From Nemertoderma westbladi (Eukaryota > Xenacoelomorpha > Nemertodermatida > Nemertodermatidae): DNA of 54,087 bases. A model generated the notes under the pieces. That model ran no database searches. It worked only from the letters and a program-made list of their open reading frames with translations, and was not told the origin of the DNA. The DNA lies in NCBI GenBank assembly GCA_032718475.1, contig JAUCBJ010006779.1:1-54087 (forward strand), given 5' to 3'. Shown one piece after another: positions 24,384 through 34,957 of the stretch. The translations under genes and the position numbers were made by a program. Positions within the stretch are counted from its first letter, which is position 1, and every line of letters begins with the position of its first letter.

Positions 24384-24570
24384 ATGTCTAAGGATGCTAA
24401 AAAGCAAAAGGCTTATCGAGAACGGAAAAAGGCATCTGATCGGGAGGGATTTCTTGCAAAGGATAGAGAAAGAAAGCGTTTAAAAAGAGCTGAGGTTTAT
24501 GCTGATACGAATAAGCATGAGGCACTGAAATGTGTAGATCGTCTCAGAAAGAGACAATCTAAATGCAAAG
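24384..24570 (+). CDS. Transposase exon 1 (basic N-terminal domain)
   Basis: The ATG at 24384 starts MSKDAKKQKAYRERKK, a Lys/Arg-rich, helical segment (KDRERKRLKRAE) typical of the N-termini of this transposase class and probably DNA-binding. The exon ends with one base before GTTGGC (24571). The unspliced frame stops at 24587. Joining to 24986 restores phase. Confidence 0.65.
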
Positions 24571-24985
24571 GTTGGCAATATTGGTAGAGCCTGCTGCATT
24601 TTTAAAAGGCAGAGGAAATATTTTGAATGAAGGCATATTTTTGTTTTGTTCCTTAGTTATTTTACAATTTAATTATTATCCTGTTTTAATTACCTGTTGT
24701 AATAGTATCAGAAAAAATATAATTTGAAGAAAGTTATTAATATTGTTCTGTTCATGTTCAAAGAAAGTTTCTAATCTGTATGGTATCTCCTGATTTTATT
24801 AATCTAAAATATTAAGTAAATTTACTGAAAATATATTGTTCGAATAAAAACAAGAGACATTTTTTTTTGTTTGAACCTAATTTTATGAACTCCATGCCAT
24901 ATATATATATATTTAGATAGATTTTTTATTACTGATTTAACATAAAAAAATCAGAGACCATTACCAATATTGCCATTTACTATAG

Positions 24986-27159
24986 CTACTCAACCTCCAT
25001 TGACTCCTACTACTTCTGGGTCATTGTCACCACCTAGTTCTGGGGCATTTAAGTCTAAGCAGAGTTTAGGGAAGTCAATAAATAGATTGAAAAAACATCT
25101 TCCAAAATCGCCAAGTAAAAGAATGGAGACGATTAGCACTTATATCGGAAGTATGTCTCCAGCAACACGAAAGACAGTACTTCGTGGTGCCAAGGTAAGA
25201 ATGTTATTTAAAAAGCCAGGACGGCCACTGGGTAAACATTCCAGAATAACAACCGAGAAAGAAAATCGGGTCATAGAATTTCTGGAATCACCAGATATAT
25301 CGTACTGTTGTCCCGGTCGTCAACATATGGTATATGTTGGGAAAGAGAATGGTGAAAGAAAATATAAACCTAGACATTATATGTTATGGACCCTTGAGGA
25401 AACAGTTCCACTAGCCAATGAAAAAGTTCCTGACATTAAGGTCAATAAAGCTCTTCTACAACGCATAATAGCTGGTAAGAAGCATTTATATTATAATGGA
25501 AAAATGCCTGAAGATGATTGCAAATGCGAGAAGTATGAAAACCTTACCCTGTTACTAAATGGCCTAAACTCAGTTACAAATATTCGCAACCATGAACTAT
25601 TTTACCCTGATGAAAATGAGTTTGTGAGTGAAATTGTTTGTTCTCTCAAAAATAGAAGTTGCTGCGAATTTAAATGTAAGGATTGCCCTGGTTTTGAAAT
25701 TTTGGAACCTCTTTTTGAAGTTATTAGAAGTATACCTGAGATTCGTTACTATCAATGGGCCAGAACAGACAATGAAAAAATTGTTAAGAAACGAGAATAT
25801 ATTCAATGTGGGGAAGATGTTGCTGAAGATCTTAATAAGCAAGTTCATGACTATATACAACATCAGTATCGAGCTTTTCATCAACTAAACATCCTTAGAG
25901 AACAAAAATCGAAATTAAATCCGAATGAAGCAATAATAAGCATTGATTTTGCAAAGAATTACGATAATAAGCAAAGGCATGAGGTCCAAAGTGCCTATTT
26001 TGGTCATGAAAACTTTTGTATATTTACAGCAGCCTGTTACACCCGATCAAGTATTGTTGATAGCAACACCAATGATGATAATAATTCATCCAGAGGAGAT
26101 GGCCCTAGCACATCTACAGAATATGTTCCTGTTGATCCTGACTCCAACTGCACTCAATGTGATATTGGTGATAATTTATCCATGGTAGAAGGCACTAACT
26201 CAAGTATAATTGTAGAATCTGTTGCCATCATTTCCAACTGCACTGAGCATGATAAGTTCCTTGCTTTCAGTTGTATTAAACAGCTTATGCGGCATATCCG
26301 AGAAAAGAATGCCAACATTACTGATATACATGTTTGGAGTGATGGATGCTCAGGGCAGTTTCGTAGCAAACATGTATTTAAAGCAATTGCTATGGATATG
26401 CCAGACATAGTCAAGTCATGGACATATGGGGAAGCAGGCCACTTTAAAGGACCTCATGACGGTATTGGCGCAACTGTAAAAGTGCAAACATATAACCATG
26501 TGAGGTCCGGACGAGTGGTCATTAGAGATGCAGAGCATTTTGCATCTTATGCAAATGGTATTGTGAAACCTACTATTCTGTATATACCTAATGCATGTGT
26601 TGAACATTTCAGTATTGACGAGTCTGTTTATATATATCGCACTTTGAAAATCCATCAAGTCATACGTAAAGATCAAAAACTCATATTTTATGAATTAGCC
26701 AATTGCATAAATGAGATTGCTTGTTGTGATTATAGCTCATCTAATGGTAATAGTCAAGGGAGTGATATTGGAGTGGATTCGGAAGAATGTCAAAACTCAG
26801 AAGAGAGTCAAGACTCTAATCCTATCCGAGAAACATCTGAAGTTCCTGTTGTGGGCAGCTGGATAGCTGCTATTTATGATGATAACTTTATTCCTGGATG
26901 TATAGAGAAAGTCATAGATGCAAATGGCCCATTGGTTGAGGTGCGATTTATGAAAGTAATTGGTCCAAACCGTTTTATTCCTTTCTCAGCAACAAATGAT
27001 CATATCCATGCATACAATTATCAGCATAAACTTTGCGTGATTAATCAACCTCAACTGATTGCTGGCACGGAACGTTTACTGGTTCATTCACTAGATGCTA
27101 ATGAATATTCACGAGTCCTCCAACTTTTCTGCTCGGTCTGTAGAGAATTGAAATTTTAA
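24986..27159 (+). CDS. Transposase exon 2 (catalytic and Tudor-like domains)
   Basis: The acceptor is TTTACTATAG (AG at 24984-24985). About 724 uninterrupted codons run to TAA. A Ser/Pro/Lys-rich start is followed by a Cys cluster (CKCEKY, CCEFKCKDCPG), then the core: IISIDFAKNYD, AYFGHENFCIFTA, VWSDGCSGQFRSKHVF and GHFKGPHDGIGATVK. These look like the D, D and D/E blocks of an RNase-H-fold transposase. An acidic Ser-rich linker precedes a C-terminal beta domain (GSWIAAIYDDNFIPG, VRFMK) of Tudor/SH3-like appearance. The frame is intact, so the element may be recently active. The exact superfamily is unsettled. Confidence 0.8.
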
Positions 27160-27299
27160 TAGAGACAATGGATATTTTAAACTTCATGCACAATTTAGGA
27201 CACTATGAAAAACATTTATTGAGGTGTATGAGCACTATGAGCAAGTTAATTCTACTTAAACTGTATATAAATATCACAAATTGCATTGCGGTATTTTAT

Positions 27300-27689
27300 T
27301 CCGTCCGTTACCTTCCGTCCGTTACCGTGTATTATTTTGTTTATTATACTGTCACAGTCGTGGTTTATACAAATTGCGAAAATAATTTTAACCAATGTCA
27401 CTAGGGATATTTAATTATACTCCAATGCAAAAAAATATTTGGAAAACATTGCCAATTTGCAGGAATTTCAGATTGTCCAAGCTACATATATTCTTCAATT
27501 ATGTATGATTCCGTCCGTTACCAGAACAAATCTATTAATATCTTAAATACTTAAATGTAATTTTCTAATTTATTTTTCACATGATGAAAGTACAGTTGTC
27601 AGTTTCAGAGTAGCATATCATTTTACTGTTATTCATTCAATATCTCAAAATAGTTGTGGTTTAATCATGCGAATTTTCCGTCCGTTACC
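27300..27689 (+). promoter_or_regulatory. Right subterminal repeats (four TCCGTCCGTTACC)
   Basis: Copies are at 27300-27312, 27314-27326, 27510-27522 and 27677-27689. The last ends 24 bp inside the right terminus. Their orientation matches the left set, so they are direct, not inverted. Confidence 0.65.
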
Positions 27690-27895
27690 AACATAATTTT
27701 TTGAAACAGGCTCTAAGATAAGAAATAAGGTTCACAAAAGGAAATATCATAACCCTTTAAAAATATTACGTTCCGATAATTCTAGATTTCTAGCGAATAA
27801 AAATTGATTTTCGAAAGGAATTAAGAACAAACGAATGATAACAACTTAGAGCTGCTAGCAACCAGCACTATCTATCAGCAGTCATGGTAACCCAC

Positions 27896-28029
27896 CTGGC
27901 CGCCAAAGAGTTGAGGTTTATCGCCCGCTGCTTTACTCATTATAGTAATAACTTCACCGGCACTGAACTCTAACATATAATCCATATCGACAATGTGATC
28001 CTCAAACGCCAAAGCGGTTGATACAGGCT
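27896..28029 (-). CDS. MIA-like gene exon 2: N-terminal half of the SH3 domain
   Basis: The exon is bounded by a good acceptor (TTATTTTGCAG, AG at 28031-28030) and a consensus donor (CAG|GTGGGT). It starts with two bases completing the codon left by exon 1 and ends in phase 0. It encodes about 44 residues running from PVSTALAFEDHIVD through LEFSAGEVITIMSKAAG to LFGGQ. Features shared with MIA/TANGO1 SH3 domains are the ALxFED strand, the [GS]-[AR]-G-[EQ]-V-[IV] turn, a [FM]-S-K, and L-F/W-[GA]-G-[SQ]-V, where V is the first residue of exon 3. The cysteine that follows the A-P-D segment in human MIA is absent here. It lies just outside the transposon that ends at 27713, with 178 bp between the end of the exon and the target duplication. 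Confidence 0.88.
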
Positions 28030-28274
28030 CTGCAAAATAAAGTAACAATCCCACTGACAATTCAATGTGAAGATCAAAACAATACCACGCAATCTTCTGT
28101 TGTCTACAGTCAGAAGTTATATATGTTATTATAGTTATTAGTTATTTAAACATGGAGTAGAGTAGAATGATCAAATCAAACTCTATGGCAAAAATGCCTC
28201 CATAATATAGTACCGGTACTTATCATACTATAATTTTATTAAAAAGTTTATTTAAGTTTATTAATTTATACAAA

Positions 28275-28735
28275 TCATTGGTGAGACCTATTCTAGAACA
28301 CGCTTCCCCAGTCTGGTCCCCACATCGTATTGGCGAAATTAGATTGAGTCAGTGCAGTGCCGTGCAACGAGGTTAGTCCGGAGTTTGCGAGACAAACCGT
28401 ATCCAACGCGGTTGCGTGAATTGGGCCTCCCAACATTAGAATACCGCCGACACAGGGCGGACCTAATCCAGGTATTCCGCTACCTATCTGGGATGGATGA
28501 CGTCGACTGCTCCACGGTACTCACGCTCGCGCCAAGCGATGGTCTTCGAGGTCATTCGAAAAAACTGTGCAAATTTAGAGCGCGCCTACTTAGAGGAACT
28601 CAACTTTCCACTTCCGAGTTATCGATCCGTGGAATGCGCTTTCCGAATCCGTCATATCGCCACCATCCTTGAATGTTTTCAAAGGTCGGCTTAATCATCA
28701 CTACCATAACTTTCCATTAAAGTTCACCCCTTCCT
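28275..28735 (+). mobile_element. CR1/L2-like LINE 3' end, frameshifted
   Basis: Shifting frames encode SLVRPILEHASPVWSP, LRELGLPTLEYRRHRADL and GHSKKLCKFRAR, then a WNALSES-like end, the typical C-terminal tail of CR1-group reverse transcriptase proteins. It is truncated at the 5' side. A related tail lies at 37060-37230. Confidence 0.75.
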
Positions 28736-28761
28736 GGTGGACATGATTCATTCATCCCCAA

Positions 28762-28799
28762 CCCCCCCCCCCCCCCCCCCCACACACACACTCGTCGTC
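28762..28799. repeat. C20 tract followed by CA repeats
   Basis: A run of 20 C residues then (CA)n separates the LINE end from the SINE copy. Confidence 0.9.
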
Positions 28800-28808
28800 C
28801 TTAACTTT

Positions 28809-29032
28809 TTAGGTCCGCGTAGCGAGACCTCTAGTATTCACTCCGTTGTTGTTGGTGTTGTTGTTGTTAATTTTCACTTGGTTTTGGCACCATACGGCAG
28901 GTACCGAGTTCAATCCCTTATTCCGGTGAATGTTTTTTGTTGTTGTAAGATTGATAGTAAGTCATTCAAAGAGGCATTTCATTCGTTAGTAGACGCCGAC
29001 CTTTGCGCGATTTCGCGCTTGTTACTCATGTA
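28809..29032 (+). mobile_element. SINE copy carrying one satellite-like head unit
   Basis: It starts with TTAGGTCCGCGTAGCGAGAC and continues as one full satellite unit to CTCCGTTGTTGTTG, then the SINE body with a B box at 28906-28916 and the same tail (GTTAGTAGACGCCGAC, GCGATTTCGCGCTTGTTA) as 22177-22385. About 41 bp including the A box are deleted. Confidence 0.75.
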
Positions 29033-29479
29033 ATTAATTTCATATTTTGCCTGATTAATTCAAGCCATCATTCCACCAAATTCATCGCACTTAATTCTAT
29101 TGTAGCCAAACACTTTATTGTATTTATATGGTATTTTATTTGTCCGTTACCTCCTACGTACCTTTTAATTACAACACTATGGTGTTAACTTAGATTGACT
29201 TTGATTTTATTTATAATGAACGTACAGTACAATTTCATACATTCGAATTTCGAATTTACCTACTGTTATTTAACAGTTTAATGCTTACCAATAATAATGT
29301 TACTGTTCATTTTATTTATAGTGTGTACGAGCTCGATAAGCAATAGCTTCATTATGCCCTATTACCATTAAATCATAAGTCCTGTTTAAAATATCTAATA
29401 ATTAATATCAGAATATACAGTAATACAGCACAGAAGTACCCACTGCCCACGCCCTACTACTACTAGGATCGGCATGCTG
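29033..29479. other. AT-rich, no gene seen
   Basis: Intron 1 of the MIA-like gene. A partial GTCCGTTACC at 29142 resembles the transposon subterminal motif. Confidence 0.45.
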
Positions 29480-30990
29480 CATTGCAGCTGCATTTTTAAG
29501 AATGCTGTGCCGGCTTGTCAACAAAATTGCACCGCCACAACTCCCTATCACCCATGACATTTGCTAGATCATCCGCATCTTTAAGGCCAGTGCCCTTTAA
29601 GATGCGTCTCAAGAAAGTCATGGGCTGTCCACCATGCTTATTCACTCCATGAGGCTGCCAAAGTACAAGATTATGCACTGGCTGGTCCTCACGGCGAAAG
29701 CAATGTCCTGCAAAGCGGAGGCGATTTTGTCAAGCTTGGGGGAATCAATGAGACACCTCCAATGTTATATAGTGTCTGGTTGGAGATGTGTGCATTGTAC
29801 TTGACACAATGTACCCGGCGTAGCATTCTTGTGAATGTGCCATCCAGAGATTTGGTGTCCTCAGCAGTTAGAGCCCAGCATGGACTCCCGTAGAGGAGTA
29901 CTGGAACTACTGCTGCTCTAAATAATCGGACCTTAAGTTTCCGATTAATTCTAGGTGACTTCCAAATCCTGGAAAGCCTATTCAAGGCTGCCCATGCCTT
30001 TCCCTTACGTATTCGAAGGTCCTCACCTGACTTCCGGATCCATGATCCCAGGTAACAGAAGTCGTCCACATGCTCAAGCATACCATCCTTTGAGCTTATG
30101 CTCATCCGATCAGAGACTTGCTGAGGACTTTCAAAGTTAACTGTCAGAATTTTGGTCTTTCTGGAGTTAATAAAAAGACCAACACTAGAAGCAGCATGTT
30201 CTAATGAGCTGAGGAGCCGCTGGGCTCCCTCTAATGATTCTGAGAGTACTCCTAAGTCATCAGCAAAGTCTAGATCAGTTAGGTACTTGGCAGGATTTCC
30301 TCGACTTCTGGAGCCAGTAGGTGGAGTTATCATCACCCCATCATCATTATGATGATCTAAGGACATGCGTAGAACATAGTCAACCACAATAATGAACAAG
30401 AATGGTGAAAGCGTGTCTCCTTGGAGTACGCCCCATAACACTTCAAATGGTTCTGTGTCACCGTCAACAGTAGACACAAATGTTGTCGAACCATCGTATA
30501 CTGATCTGATTGCTGCAATAATTTCATCAGGAATCCCATATAATGAAAGTATGCTGAACATACGTGAGCGAGAGACTGAATCAAAGGCCTTGAAGAAGTC
30601 AACAAAGATAACAGCCAGATGCCTGTCTTTCTTTTTTGATAACTCTTCAATTATCCTTCTAAGTGCCAAAATGGGCTCCATGGTCCCACGACCTTTACGG
30701 AACCCATTCTGATTTCCACGTAGCAGTCTCTCAATGGGATCCCTGATGCGATTTAATAGAATTCTATTGTATAGTTTTGCAGCAATCGAGATCAATGAGA
30801 TTCCCCGAAAAGAACCATAGAGTGTTAGGTTGCCCTTCTTGGGGACTGGCACCAACTTATTTGTTTTCATTTCTTGTGGGACTCTTGTTGTACTAGGGGG
30901 AGATGTTAGGTCACAAACAGTATTGGCTACCATCCACAAAGTTGTGTCCATGTATCCTGTCACCGAAAATAACATCAAAACAGGGTAGGT
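29480..30990 (-). mobile_element. 5'-truncated non-LTR retrotransposon (LINE)
   Basis: The minus strand encodes the reverse transcriptase from LVPVPKKGNLTLYGSFRGISL through QNGFRKGRGT, FVDFFKAFDS, GVLQGDTLSPFLF and the active-site block DFADD, then a C-terminal region (RMLRRVHCVKYN, NLVLWQPHGVNKHGGQP) ending CNFVDKPAQHS near 29496. About 9 bp missing near 29730, compared with the 49-kb copy, shift the frame. The endonuclease half is absent. Fragments of the same family occur at 3747, 35340, 49037 and 53442. The GVLQGDTL and C-terminal patterns resemble RTE-type elements, but the clade is not assured. Confidence 0.85.
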
Positions 30991-30994
30991 GTCA

Positions 30995-31255
30995 AGTCCT
31001 AGGGTACCTACCCCCCTACTTAGATGCGCTTCCATCATATGCGACTGAATGTAGTCTAGCGGGTTAACCGCTCTCACTAATTATGCAAAAAAAACGTAAA
31101 ATTCAGAATTAATTATGTAAACTATCATCAAAAATACACCTACAGGGTAGGTGGTCACGGTTAGGTCCTCAAAACAGATTAGATTCAAGTCCTAGGGTAC
31201 CTTCCCCCACTTAGAACAGATTCCGTCATGTGCGACAATGTAGTCTAGCGGTCCT
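30995..31255. repeat. Imperfect 170-bp direct duplication
   Basis: TCAAGTCCTAGGGTACCT and AATGTAGTCTAGCGG occur at about 31000-31075 and again at about 31165-31250. The LINE appears to have inserted at the edge of the first copy. Confidence 0.7.
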
Positions 31256-31420
31256 GCAGTCAAATGTCGTGTCCTGGGGGTACCCCTGCTTTAGAGTCAT
31301 TGCCTGTGATGGGTCACCAAATGTAGGCCTAGTTTTGTGCTACATCCTCTTGGGAATTCTGTAATTTAGGAGTTAAGCACTTATCTTAGCATAGGCCTTT
31401 GGTGACTTAGTAATTTGTAG

Positions 31421-31517
31421 ATCGAATGTAACATAGTTATAGGATCCAATGTAACATAATTGAGGTTACGTTCGATTCGTAAAAGCTATGTTACGTTCGA
31501 TCCTGATTACGTTCGGT
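31421..31517. promoter_or_regulatory. Cluster of five GTTACGTTCGAT-like sites upstream of the 1,099-residue gene
   Basis: Sites are ATCGAATGTAAC at 31421, ATCCAATGTAAC at 31444, GTTACGTTCGAT at 31465 and 31490, and ATTACGTTCGGT at 31506. The first two are inverted relative to the others. They lie 140-240 bp before the ATG, so they may be binding sites for its own product or promoter elements. Confidence 0.4.
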
Positions 31518-31657
31518 CTGTCACCCCCACTCTTTATAGGCCTACCTACTGGTTGCAGTTCATTTCATATAATTTATACTATTGATACTTTGAATTCATT
31601 ATATTGGATACTATATACAAAATTTAATCTAATTTAAACTCTTAGTATATTTATCTA

Positions 31658-34600
31658 ATGGAGTCTGAAGAACAAGAAGATTTTAATTTTCTTACAACTA
31701 GAGCGAGTCAATACAGCAGGAAAGCAGCTACAGAAGTAGAAGTTTCTACATCAGCAGCATCTTCATCAAGTCGTCCTGTAAGAAAGCTGCAAGTGATAAA
31801 ATGCCAGAACCATTATCAAAAGAAGGATTTGGGAAAGGATTGCTCTGAGTGCATTTACTTTCCCACATTAGAGTCTTTTCCAAATGGAAAGCTCCCAACT
31901 ATAGCTCAAGTGATTGGTTTAACTTTGGTGGCAAAACATGATGAACAAAACCAAGCTCTGAAGGTTGACGTTATTTTAGATGTTGTATCAAATATGATGC
32001 TCCAATGGATATATTGCAACATTTACACTGTAACACGAAAGTCTGTAAGAAACAAATTGGAATCTTTATTAAAGGAATACTACTATCTTAAGGACTATCC
32101 TGCAACTAAAAAGAAATATACTTACTGGCAAAGGTTCCAGGATTTTCAGGCAAAGTGCAAGGGTCTCTTTGACATCAAATGTGACAGTAGCAAAGAGAAA
32201 TCACAGGGACTAATATGGGGTGTTATGATGACTGATGATGATCGGAAATTCTATGAAAATCAGTGTTTGATGCCACAAGTTGGGTACTGTTCTTCTTTTG
32301 TGAATAGGAAATGGGCAGTATCTAGTGAAAGGCATAATAGAGAAAGTCTTAGCAAGTTAAAGGCAAAGGAGAAGTCAGAGATTGAAAAAGAGAAGTTAAA
32401 TCCTATTGCATGGTCTGATATTGAAGGTGGAATTTTGAGTGAAAGTAATGATGAAGGTAGCTTAGATGAAGGTGAATGCTTCGAATTGGCAACACCTAAG
32501 AAAAGAAAGTATCAATTTGATGATGTTCTTGAATCAGAAAATGACCAGATTATGTCATTTAATTATAGACATATCCGTAATGGACCAAGATCGGTACGGC
32601 CAGAGGTTTATACATTGATGCATAAGTTGTCATCAGAATTTCATATGAGCAAAGCTCAAATAGAAGGTTCAATTATCAATGTAGCCAATACCCTATTTGG
32701 TAGAAATTGGAAAGCTTACAGTAATGATGATGCAACAACTGTTGATACACTGCCAAATCTGAGCAACTTAAGAAGAACCGAGCCATACATAGAAGCAATG
32801 GCCCTTAGCACTATTGTTGAGGATATAATGGAAGATAGTAATATGACATCAATTACATACTCGAGTGATGGGTCAAGCATGAGTGGGGTAGGTAAATATG
32901 TTGTGCAATCACTCACAATTAATGGTGTGCAGAGAGCACTACCAACACTTGGGATTTTTACAGAATCCAGAGAGAGTCTGAAGGATCTCGAAATTATTAC
33001 CTTAAAGATACTTTCAGCAGCAGTAGGTCACAAATATTCTGAAAAAGATATACTTAAGAAGATTTCGTTTGTGATGACTGATAGCACTGCTCATAACCTA
33101 AATGTCATTGAAAGTGTTTGTGAGGAGTTAGATGTTGATACTGTACCTGGAACACTCTTATGCAACATTCATCCATTGATGATGTTTCAGTCAAATATTA
33201 AACAGCTTTGTCAAGAAATACATGATTCGTTAGGACCACGTAAGATTAATGAATGTTTTCTGGTTGATCTTGACATGCATCATGAGTCATTCATTATCAA
33301 AGCAATTAAGTGTCTTTCGCATTTTATCAATCGAGACTTTTCAGCAAAACCTTGGAATAGGCAAGGTCATTTTGATGAGTTCATCAAACCAAAGGTAAAC
33401 ATGTCATTGTGTCTAAAAGACCACCGATTTAATAGGATTAATGACTGTTGTCTAAGCTTGCTTTATCATCTTGATGACATTGCGAACTATCTTGATACAT
33501 TCAAGAATATTATGAATAACATATCGATTCTAGACCGCAGCTTTGTTGAGATGGAAATACTCAAACCAATATTGTGTACAATTTCATTAGTTGGAATTCA
33601 TATTACTCGTCCTTTCGAGCATCTCCTCATGGACACATCAACTACATACTCAATGCTGTTAAAGTCATTTCCAAAGCTATTTGCTGATCTTACGGAAATC
33701 CCAGCCATCAGATTCAGTTCCACATCAGAACAAGTTTGCACATTTGTCTCAAGTGAAATTTTTAAGAAGTCATTACCAAATCAATGCTTGTTAGATAACC
33801 TCAATCAAATTGCTAAGTGTTACAGCAGAGAAATTGAAGATCTGTTAACATTACTACTTCATAAATTTGCAAAAGGTTTTGAAAGACAGAAGGGTGCAAT
33901 TTTTGGATTTGGAGAAAATAAAGAAGCGGATACAGGCACAGTTCTAAAAATTGCAAGTGCTACAGAAGAAGAAGTAACTAAGCTCGATCAGACGATAATC
34001 CATAATGTTGGTGAGGAAAGAAGTGTTGGATTTGTCAACTATGAGATTGGTATCAGGGGGAAACGCTGTCTGGAAGCTGCATCACGTAAGATGATATTAA
34101 ATAAGGCCAGTGATCTGATAGCACAATGTAATCCTGCAGATTTAAGCAAATTTAGAAAGCAGTCACAAGAAATAAAGGAACATAAGCTCAATTGGAATGC
34201 ACGTATGAGAGAACTTCAAAATATTGGATACACTGAAAAACAGGCTTTAAATACAAAGTTAGAGGAAACCAAATTAAATCTTCTGTCTTTTCTTAAGCAC
34301 CAACAACCCATGGGACCATTTACTAACTCACAAGAGGTTAAAAACTTCATCAGTTGCTCGATTGATAATAAAGATGCAAATGATCGTCTATACAGGGAAG
34401 TTAAATATGCCAGGATTACTTCTTTATCCCTCCCAGAAAGTTCTTCCGTTTTTAGATTAAGGAAAGATGGCAAAAATCTGGGTACAAATCACTATGCAGA
34501 CAATCTAATTCAGTATCTGGATCAGTCAAATAGTGCATCTACAATTAGTATGGCAGATCTGCATAATGTTTTAACAGGCTTGACAAACATGTCAAGTAAA

Positions 34601-34957
34601 CCGTCATCAATAGGGCATATTGTAGAGAAAACTGTTGAAACATCTGGCATGAAGGTTGATATAGGAGACCATGTAATTGCATATTGGAGGGATGACAATG
34701 ACCTGCAATTAAAATGGTACCTAGGTGTTGTTGAATGTCAACTTGGAGATGGGAAATTCCTAATTTCATATCTCAAGAAATCAGATAAAGATGGGTGCAG
34801 TTGGGTGTATCCAGAAGCAGCTGAGGTACTAGAAACATTGGAAGAACAGATAATGATGACACAAATTGATGTGACCTACCACTGCACAACAAGAATAAGA
34901 TGTAATGTCAGTGGTGTCTTGGTAAAAAAGCTCAATGAGCTTTTAGCAGAAATGTAA
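31658..34957 (+). CDS. Intact 1,099-residue transposase-like protein
   Basis: A single uninterrupted frame runs from ATG to TAA. N-terminal Cys/His residues (CQNHYQKKDLGKDCSEC) may bind zinc. A basic/acidic region (KKRKYQFDD) follows. The central block contains TYSSDGSSMSGVGKYVVQS, FVMTDSTAHN, CNIHPLMMFQ and LKDHRFNR, with two well-placed Asp residues as in RNase-H-fold transposases. The C-terminus (VDIGDHVIAYWRDDNDLQ, LKWYLGVVE, FLISYLKK) looks like a Tudor/chromo-type barrel. I recall similar uncharacterised proteins in cnidarian and other invertebrate genomes, apparently transposon-borne. I found no terminal inverted repeats or target duplication. It lies in intron 1 of the MIA-like gene, in the opposite orientation. 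Host domestication is an alternative. Confidence 0.7.
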   Translation: MESEEQEDFNFLTTRASQYSRKAATEVEVSTSAASSSSRPVRKLQVIKCQNHYQKKDLGKDCSECIYFPTLESFPNGKLPTIAQVIGLTLVAKHDEQNQALKVDVILDVVSNMMLQWIYCNIYTVTRKSVRNKLESLLKEYYYLKDYPATKKKYTYWQRFQDFQAKCKGLFDIKCDSSKEKSQGLIWGVMMTDDDRKFYENQCLMPQVGYCSSFVNRKWAVSSERHNRESLSKLKAKEKSEIEKEKLNPIAWSDIEGGILSESNDEGSLDEGECFELATPKKRKYQFDDVLESENDQIMSFNYRHIRNGPRSVRPEVYTLMHKLSSEFHMSKAQIEGSIINVANTLFGRNWKAYSNDDATTVDTLPNLSNLRRTEPYIEAMALSTIVEDIMEDSNMTSITYSSDGSSMSGVGKYVVQSLTINGVQRALPTLGIFTESRESLKDLEIITLKILSAAVGHKYSEKDILKKISFVMTDSTAHNLNVIESVCEELDVDTVPGTLLCNIHPLMMFQSNIKQLCQEIHDSLGPRKINECFLVDLDMHHESFIIKAIKCLSHFINRDFSAKPWNRQGHFDEFIKPKVNMSLCLKDHRFNRINDCCLSLLYHLDDIANYLDTFKNIMNNISILDRSFVEMEILKPILCTISLVGIHITRPFEHLLMDTSTTYSMLLKSFPKLFADLTEIPAIRFSSTSEQVCTFVSSEIFKKSLPNQCLLDNLNQIAKCYSREIEDLLTLLLHKFAKGFERQKGAIFGFGENKEADTGTVLKIASATEEEVTKLDQTIIHNVGEERSVGFVNYEIGIRGKRCLEAASRKMILNKASDLIAQCNPADLSKFRKQSQEIKEHKLNWNARMRELQNIGYTEKQALNTKLEETKLNLLSFLKHQQPMGPFTNSQEVKNFISCSIDNKDANDRLYREVKYARITSLSLPESSSVFRLRKDGKNLGTNHYADNLIQYLDQSNSASTISMADLHNVLTGLTNMSSKPSSIGHIVEKTVETSGMKVDIGDHVIAYWRDDNDLQLKWYLGVVECQLGDGKFLISYLKKSDKDGCSWVYPEAAEVLETLEEQIMMTQIDVTYHCTTRIRCNVSGVLVKKLNELLAEM

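Larger units (their letters stand above)
23103..27717 (+). mobile_element. Complete 4.6-kb DNA transposon (TIR, TAAG target duplication, transposase)
   Basis: The termini GAGTCTGTTTCACAAAAT (from 23107) and, inverted, GAGCCTGTTTCAAAAAAT (ending 27713) are imperfect TIRs. Weaker similarity extends to about 40 bp (GGTAA). Both ends are flanked by TAAG (23103-23106 and 27714-27717), a 4-bp duplication. Inside are subterminal TCCGTCCGTTACC repeats and an intact two-exon transposase. A 4-bp duplication with GAG termini would suit the Sola superfamily, but I cannot confirm this without comparison. It sits in intron 2 of the MIA-like gene, opposite to transcription. Confidence 0.82.
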
